Shown here: positions 58,884 to 64,000 of the stretch, piece after piece | Layout of the letters: each line of letters opens with the position of its first letter | Position numbering within the stretch: the stretch's first letter is position 1 | DNA from: Branchiostoma belcheri | Taxonomy: Eukaryota; Chordata; Leptocardii; Amphioxiformes; Branchiostomatidae | Length of the DNA: 64,000 nucleotides | Reading direction: 5' to 3' | Assembly (NCBI RefSeq): GCF_001625305.1 | Contig: NW_017803046.1 | Span: 1,504,812 to 1,568,811, forward strand | Made by a program: the position numbers and the translations under genes | Notes under the pieces: generated by a model | What the model was told of the DNA's origin: nothing | Seen by the model: only the letters and a program-made list of their open reading frames with translations | Databases searched by the model: none

Positions 58884-59649
58884 ATATTGCTTTTTCTGAT
58901 GTTTCTTCTCCTCCTCCTCCTTCTCCTCCTTCTCCTCCTGCCATTTTTTAAATGGATTCAGCTTCTTCATTTTAGGGCCTAAGGTCCTGAAATTTGGTAT
59001 GGAGGTACAGTGGGCAAATACCCCTAGGCGTTTTTTAAATTTTTGTGATACAGGCTTTTAGAATGGTTTTATTTGAGTTTTTTGGCTGTGTTATAGCAAA
59101 TGTATTACTGTGTTAGTGGGCTGTGTTTACCACGTCTGGGCATGAGTCATCACAATGGAATGCAGGGCATCAACCAATAGGCATGCAGCTTTCCTCTATA
59201 CTTCTTGCTGATTGGCTGTTGGGATTTAACTTGATTAACACCTGCACAGAGCATTTCCACCTGCACAGAGCATTTCTTGCTGATTGGCTGTTGGGATTTA
59301 ACTTGATTAACACCTGCACAGAGCATTTCCATACTGACAGTATGTCTTTATTCAAGTGTTTTGGTAGGTATTTCAAGCTTTTCTGCTCCAGCATTGGAAT
59401 GCGGGGCATGAACGTTTTTTTATTTATTTTGAAAATCAACAGTTTGCATTATGCAATTAAAAATCCTAACCAATAAAGTAGGGAATAGCTATCCAACTGT
59501 TGTTTTAGTTGTATGTTACTTGATATTATAGTTATATCAATGTAAATCATTGTTTTCCCTTGTGTTTCTCATTCTTTCCCTGCCATGTCGTAAAATGTGG
59601 TGAACCCATGGCTGTATTTGCTCCAAAGCAAATATTGGCCTTTCTAGTT
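58884..59649. repeat. Right arm of the inverted repeat, inserted within the mariner
   Basis: Same element in opposite orientation, splitting the mariner just past the end of the transposase frame. The two copies have few differences, so they are young or kept alike by gene conversion. Confidence 0.9.
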
Positions 59650-60690
59650 TAATATAGTCCTCTCTAACTACAATACACTTGGTCCAGTGATGTTCCAGTT
59701 TTGTTTTCCCCTTGTGGAATAAGGTTGCATCTGGACCCCCCAGATTGGCCTCTACCGCATAGATGACGTCATCATTACCATCAAAACGATAACCACGTAA
59801 GTGGAACTTGAGTTTAGGAAACAGGTAGAAGTCCAAGGGTGCTAGGTCAGGTGAATTGGAAGGGTGGGGTTAGACTGCAAACCCAAATTCGTTTGCTGCT
59901 GGCACTGACCCCTGTGCTGTGTGCTGTGTGGACAGGTGCATTGTCAGCACGCCAGCTCGGAGCTTTCCTCTCCTTTTCTCTCTGATCCTTGTCCTCAAAT
60001 GTCGTAATTCTGTTTAATAGTACTCTCCATTGATGCGTTAACCCTTTCGCAGGTAGTCAATCATGATTACTTCCTTACTGTCCCAGAAAACAGAGGCAAA
60101 AACCCTGTAAACGGACGAAAGTCGCTAAAACTTCTTTGGGGGGCCGGGAAAAATTCTTTATCCATTGTTTGCTCTGCTGATTTGATTCGGGGTGAAAGTG
60201 GTGAACCCAGCTCATCTTGGTTTACAAATGTTTTGAGAAAATTGCATGCATTGGACTGAATTCGTTCCTTGAAATGTCCCGCCTGTTTAACTTCTGATGT
60301 TCAGAAAACATTCGAGGCACCCACCATGCAGACAGTTTGTTCATCCCCAGGATGTTCGACAAAACATTGTGAACTGAGCCAAAACAAAGGCCAAAGACTC
60401 TGCTACATGTCGGACAGTCTCACATCTGCCATTCACTACCATGTGATCAATGGCCTCAACTGGATTGTCCGTGGTGCTGATTTGTGGCATCCTGACCTAT
60501 GTTCATCTTTTGTGCTCTCCTTGCCGCGCTTGTAGCTAGCAACCCACTTCTTTATAGTTTAATAAGAAGGGGAGTCATCAGCAAGTGTCTTGACCATGTC
60601 TTCGTGGATTTCCTTAGGAGACATCGCTTTTTATCGATACACTTGATCACAGCACACGCTTCTGTTGCGGCCATTTTGTGATTTTGCCCT
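59650..60690 (-). pseudogene. Mariner transposase, broken
   Basis: Minus-strand remnants in different frames: MSPKEIHEDMVKTLADDSP near 60640, DNAPVHTA near 59924-59947, then SPDLAPLDFYLFPKLKFHLRG and HHWTKCIVVREDYIKLE. The DNA...SPDLAP.D spacing is that of the DD34D catalytic region. A frameshift after DNAPVHTA and an in-frame TAA just before PHPSNSPDLAP show it is dead. Confidence 0.85.
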
Positions 60691-60854
60691 CACCCACCCC
60701 ATTTTCACGGGGCGTCACGTGCTAATTAATGAATATAAAAATTTGAATTTTTGTGTGCAGTGATGTAAGACGTCATAGTATACAGCTATATTAAAGAATA
60801 GGAGTTTGACCTTTATTTTCTAGGTTGGGCCGAGAACTTTTTGAACACCCCTCG

Positions 60855-62680
60855 TAAGTGGCTAACAGTTTCCTGACAGATGAAATGCTAAGATTTGAGT
60901 ACAAATGTTGACGGATTGTTACAGGTAAAGTGTTCCAGATGAGTACTACACGGCTAAAATATGAAAAGGTAAATGTTTCAGTTTTACAAGGGCGGACAGT
61001 AAATTGAAATTGGTCGGTAAAGCGAAGAGATCTACTGGGTACAGAAACTTTAACAAAACGAGACATATCAATGGAGTAAAAACCACGAATACACTTGAAA
61101 AGGAATAATACATCGAAAAGTTCCCGTCTATAACACAGCGGTAACAGATTGGTAGAGGTAAGTCGATCCCTGTATGACAGTTCGTAGTTGTTACAGATGT
61201 ATTTAGTGGCTCTCCGTTGTACACCCTCAACCTTACGCATTACCAATCTCGTGTGTGGAGACCACACCTGAGAGCAATAATCTAAGTGTGGCATCACTAA
61301 TGAACGATACAAGTTGAGTTTGACTATGAAAGGAGCTTTGTAACCAACAGATCGCTTTATCATGGCAAGGATCGAGTTGCATTTTGAAACTTTGTTCAGT
61401 ACATGGGCGTTCCAACTTAGGTTATGACGAACCTGAAGACCAAGGTCTTCATAAGCTAGACATCTGGTAAGTTCAGTACCATCAATGCTATATGTATATT
61501 CGATAGGGGTGGACTTTCGTGTAACACTGACTACGGAGCATTTGGAGGGATGAAATCTCATTTGCCATGTTTTACTCCAGAAGGCAAGTCTTTCCAAGTC
61601 AGCCTGAAAGCTTATACAATCAAAAATCGAGTTTATACTTTTAAACCATTTGGCATCATCAGCAAACATGGCCATCCTGCCGAAATGTACGTAGTCAGGT
61701 AAGTCATTGATATATAACAAAAATAAAAACGGGCCAAGGATTGATCCTTGAGGGACCCCGGATAATACAGGCAAGTAGTTAGACTTCTGACCTTCAACAA
61801 TTGTTCTTTGTTGGCGATCGTAGAGGTAATCGCTTATCAAGGTAAGGAGTTGACTATCAAATCCATATAACTTCAGCTTATGTACAAGTAGCCTGTGAGG
61901 AACAGTGTCAAAGGCTTTACAGAAATCTAGAAAAATAACATCTACTTGTCCAGATGCATCTAAAACCTGACCTATTTCTTCGTATACCTCTAGTAGTTGA
62001 GTTGTAGTGGACTTACCCCTAACAAAACCATGTTGCAGGGAGTACAGAGAATCAGAAACAAGCGGAAACACAGAATTAAAAATACACCTCTCGAACACTT
62101 TGCTAGTTATACAAAGTAAAGATATTGGTCTATAATTAGTAACATTGCTCTTGTCCCCTTTCTTAAACACTGGAACAACATTTGCCTTCTTCCACATACT
62201 CGGAATTTTTCCAGTGTTTAAACATAATTCAAATAACATTTTCAAAGAGGGGGCTAGTTGTTGGGCACATTTGTTTAAAATCATGGCTGGAAGGTCGTCA
62301 GGCCCTGTGGCCTTATTGACTTCCAAATTCTTCAGGATAGAAACAATATGACAAACAGTAAAAGAGACTGTGGAAATTTTTGGCACATTTAAAATCTCAC
62401 CTAAACTAGGCAATGGGGTTTCCTTCTCTGAGCAGTTGAACACAGAAAAGAAGAATTCATTAAACGTGTCTGCTTTCTCCTGAGCAGACTCAACATAACT
62501 ATCCTGAAATTTCATTCTGTTGGGAAGAGTTTTGGACTTGGTTTTAGTGCGAAGTTTGGTAGCCAGTGTAGTTTTCTCATGTTCGTCTCCAATCCAAAAA
62601 TTGATCATACATGTAATTACACTGCGTGGTTGCTTACCAGGCAAGAATTCGATGCGACCGGGCAATGGTCGATTTGCCAT
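60855..62680 (-). CDS. LINE ORF2 reverse transcriptase (endonuclease missing)
   Basis: About 610 residues free of stops. Reverse transcriptase blocks in order: NKATGPDDLPAMILNKCA, FKKGDKSNVTNYRPISLL, HGFVRGKSTTTQLLEV, VIFLDFCKAFDTVPH (catalytic Asp), SGVPQGSILGPFLFLLYIND, then FADDAKWF in place of the usual (Y/F)ADDTxL. The C-terminal part (VEGVQRRATKYI, FFSR-type ending VVLIWNTLPVTI) is the usual CR1/Jockey tail. The last ~20 codons of the open frame run into the mariner terminal repeat. Intactness suggests a recent insertion; without its endonuclease it is not autonomous. Confidence 0.9.
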
Positions 62681-62867
62681 TTATTTCCAACATTTCGAGT
62701 TATACTGTCCGTAAACAAACAAACCCACCAACTAGTATCGGGAAGACTAAACACTGGGCTTACATATTTAATGCCAAAAGTTGAGTGTGTCACTTTTGGC
62801 ATGTGTACAGCTGCGCCCTCTATCAGCAGAGCTTCCTACAACAGACCGTTGAAAGCGGTGTATGTTA

Positions 62868-62970
62868 CTCTCCAAGCAGAGGTTGGTGGAGAAGATCGTT
62901 ACCTTTCTATATATGCCTATTTTTTCTGTCGCTACCCCCGATCTTCCCCCACCAACCTCTGCTTGGAGAG
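62868..62970. repeat. Inverted-repeat element 'ctctccaagcagagg'
   Basis: 103 bp whose ~31-bp ends (ctctccaagcagaggttgg and on to gaagatcg) are complementary with about three differences. The complete type copy of a family found at four places in this window. Confidence 0.8.
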
Positions 62971-63596
62971 AAGTGTATGTGCGAACTGGTGCAACGCAAA
63001 GGTCATGGCCCAAACAAAGAGCATTTCTAGAATGTCATGAATATATCATCTACTTTTTAAAACCTCGTTACAAGTCATATTTCGACGTTCATGTTGACTT
63101 CAAGAGTTTCAGTGTTTAAAGATGTTTATCATAAAATGATCATTTTAATAAGACGGAATCTATCCTTCTTTGTTTCTTTCTTTCTTTGGTAGTTTGGTAA
63201 CTCTGCAGGCCATGCAATACCTGTTTACTTCTTTTCGGTTTGTGGTATATGCAGTAGACTTGCTGCCATTTTAATCCATGTTCTTTACAAAAAGAAACTT
63301 TATGTAGTAACAGTCTCATCTAGTGACATGCCATTGATCGAAGTACGATTACATAAGTTTTTAGGCGCTAATTTATTGATCGTACTACAAATCTAAAGAT
63401 GATTGCATAAATTATGTTAATGACGAAAATAATGCCGCCTGTCGCTAGATGTCGTTGTTGCATGTTCTGGCGAAGTTTCTCTATTATGTTTGCACTTTTA
63501 TGTTTGCCTGTTGCATTGTTCTTACTCAGGAATGTCAATACGTTTGATACTTACTCTTTTTAAAGACGGGCTTTCATGTTTCAATCATAATTCGCT

Positions 63597-63685
63597 CGGA
63601 CCTGCCCAATTTTCTCGGATCGCTATATATAGTATGTTGTTTAGGCTAATAGACAATGACGTAATGAGATAGCTCAACGAGTAGA
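63597..63685 (+). repeat. 89-bp duplicated block, first copy (with SINE head)
   Basis: Identical but for one base to 63807-63895 (offset 210). It ends in tagctcaacgagtaga, the A-box-like start of the SINE at 63870. Confidence 0.9.
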
Positions 63686-63806
63686 TATTACCCAAGTTGA
63701 TGAAATTGGTACGAGACCACTTAAAGAAGAAAACACATCTGATAAAAAAAGCAAAACAGCGGATGTTAAAAAGAAAATTTAAAAAACTCATACGTCGGGA
63801 CTTGAA

Positions 63807-63895
63807 CGGACCTGCCCAATTTTCTCGGATCGCTATATATAGTATGTTGTTTAGGCTGATAGACAATGACGTAATGAGATAGCTCAACGAGTAGA
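63807..63895 (+). repeat. 89-bp duplicated block, second copy
   Basis: Repeats 63597-63685 with one substitution, and here runs on into the complete SINE head. Confidence 0.9.
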
Positions 63896-64000
63896 GTTGT
63901 TAGACGCGTGGCGATGCACGTGGCGGGGTCTGAACATTGAGAGTCCGATCCCCGGAGAGGAACTTTTTATTATTATTTTTTTTTTTTTTCAATTTTTTTT
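63875..64000 (+). repeat. tRNA-derived SINE with A and B boxes (runs off the window)
   Basis: tagctcaacgagtagag resembles a tRNA A box, and gagtccgatccccgg about 60 bp on resembles a B box with the T-arm. An A/T-rich poly-T end (ttattattatttttt) reaches the window edge. It does not fold into a clean tRNA by eye, so a SINE or tRNA pseudogene. Confidence 0.6.

Larger units (their letters stand above)
58799..60854 (-). mobile_element. Mariner DNA transposon with nested insertion
   Basis: Terminal inverted repeats cgaggggtgttcaaaaag and its complement lie exactly at 58799 and 60854, flanked by TA duplications (58797-58798 and 60855-60856). Removing the 766-bp insertion (58884-59649) leaves 1290 bp, the size of a full mariner. 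It lies in the 3' part of the LINE. Confidence 0.88.
57728..62690 (-). mobile_element. LINE (CR1/Jockey-group non-LTR retrotransposon), interrupted by nested elements
   Basis: A reverse transcriptase frame (62680-60855, minus) is followed, beyond a mariner (58799-60854), by what looks like the LINE 3'UTR with an ataaataaaaataaaaa tail near 57728-57750. The assignment of the two parts to one element is an inference from strand, order and the mariner target duplication. The 5' end lacks the endonuclease, as in 5'-truncated insertions. Confidence 0.65.

Noticed and set aside
58083-59476. Two identical 117-codon frames (MFTTSGHESS...) that look like a duplicated gene
   Set aside because: They are the two arms of the inverted repeat. 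The repeated peptide comes from its internal tandem DNA duplication; no splice or family support.
63875-63962. Possible intact tRNA gene at the right edge
   Set aside because: A- and B-box-like words are present but acceptor ends do not pair by eye and a variable A/T tail follows, so SINE or tRNA pseudogene is preferred.

Overview
The window looks like a lancelet (amphioxus, Branchiostoma-type) nuclear genome segment. The basis is single, intron-rich copies of genes very close to vertebrate ARNT, Homer, POLR3G and aquaglyceroporin, with GT/AG introns of 0.1-10 kb. It also carries many tRNA-derived SINEs, CR1/Jockey-type LINE 3' ends and short inverted-repeat elements, and what looks like two haplotypes placed in tandem beside an assembly gap. 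No bacterial genes, CRISPR arrays or rRNA/tRNA genes are visible. The species is inferred, not proven.

Layout. (1) 376-17526, minus strand: the 5' half of ARNT, with the N-terminus, bHLH and start of PAS-A in six coding exons; the remaining PAS and C-terminal exons lie left of the window. (2) 18151-33336, plus strand: a Homer scaffold gene with an EVH1 domain, a linker and a C-terminal coiled coil. The exon after EVH1 is duplicated. Its first copy runs to a stop and would give a short Homer1a-like protein; the second splices on to the coiled coil. A ~42-bp tandem array of 3'-splice-site look-alikes sits directly before the first copy. (3) 38205-42761, minus strand: RNA polymerase III subunit RPC7 (POLR3G/POLR3GL type), seven coding exons with two alternative first exons of identical length. 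(4) 44180-49172, minus strand: a six-exon aquaglyceroporin with both NPA boxes. (5) 51192-55444, plus strand: an uncharacterised gene with a large terminal exon. (6) 57.7-62.7 kb: a nested transposon complex made of a minus-strand LINE, a mariner within it and a 0.77-kb repeat within the mariner, with a second inverted copy of that repeat nearby. (7) 62.8-64.0 kb: a small inverted-repeat element, an 89-bp duplicated block and a tRNA-derived SINE at the right edge.

The genes do not form an operon or one pathway: transcription partner (ARNT), synaptic/calcium scaffold (Homer), Pol III transcription (RPC7) and glycerol/water transport. Their linkage is notable because, from memory, their human relatives cluster on 1q21 (ARNT, POLR3GL, AQP10), 5q14 (HOMER1, POLR3G) and 15q21-25 (ARNT2, HOMER2, AQP9). 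That fits one ancestral chordate block before the vertebrate genome duplications.

Exon limits were read by eye from GT/AG sites, reading phase and family similarity. UTRs, transcription starts and alternative isoforms are not established from sequence alone.
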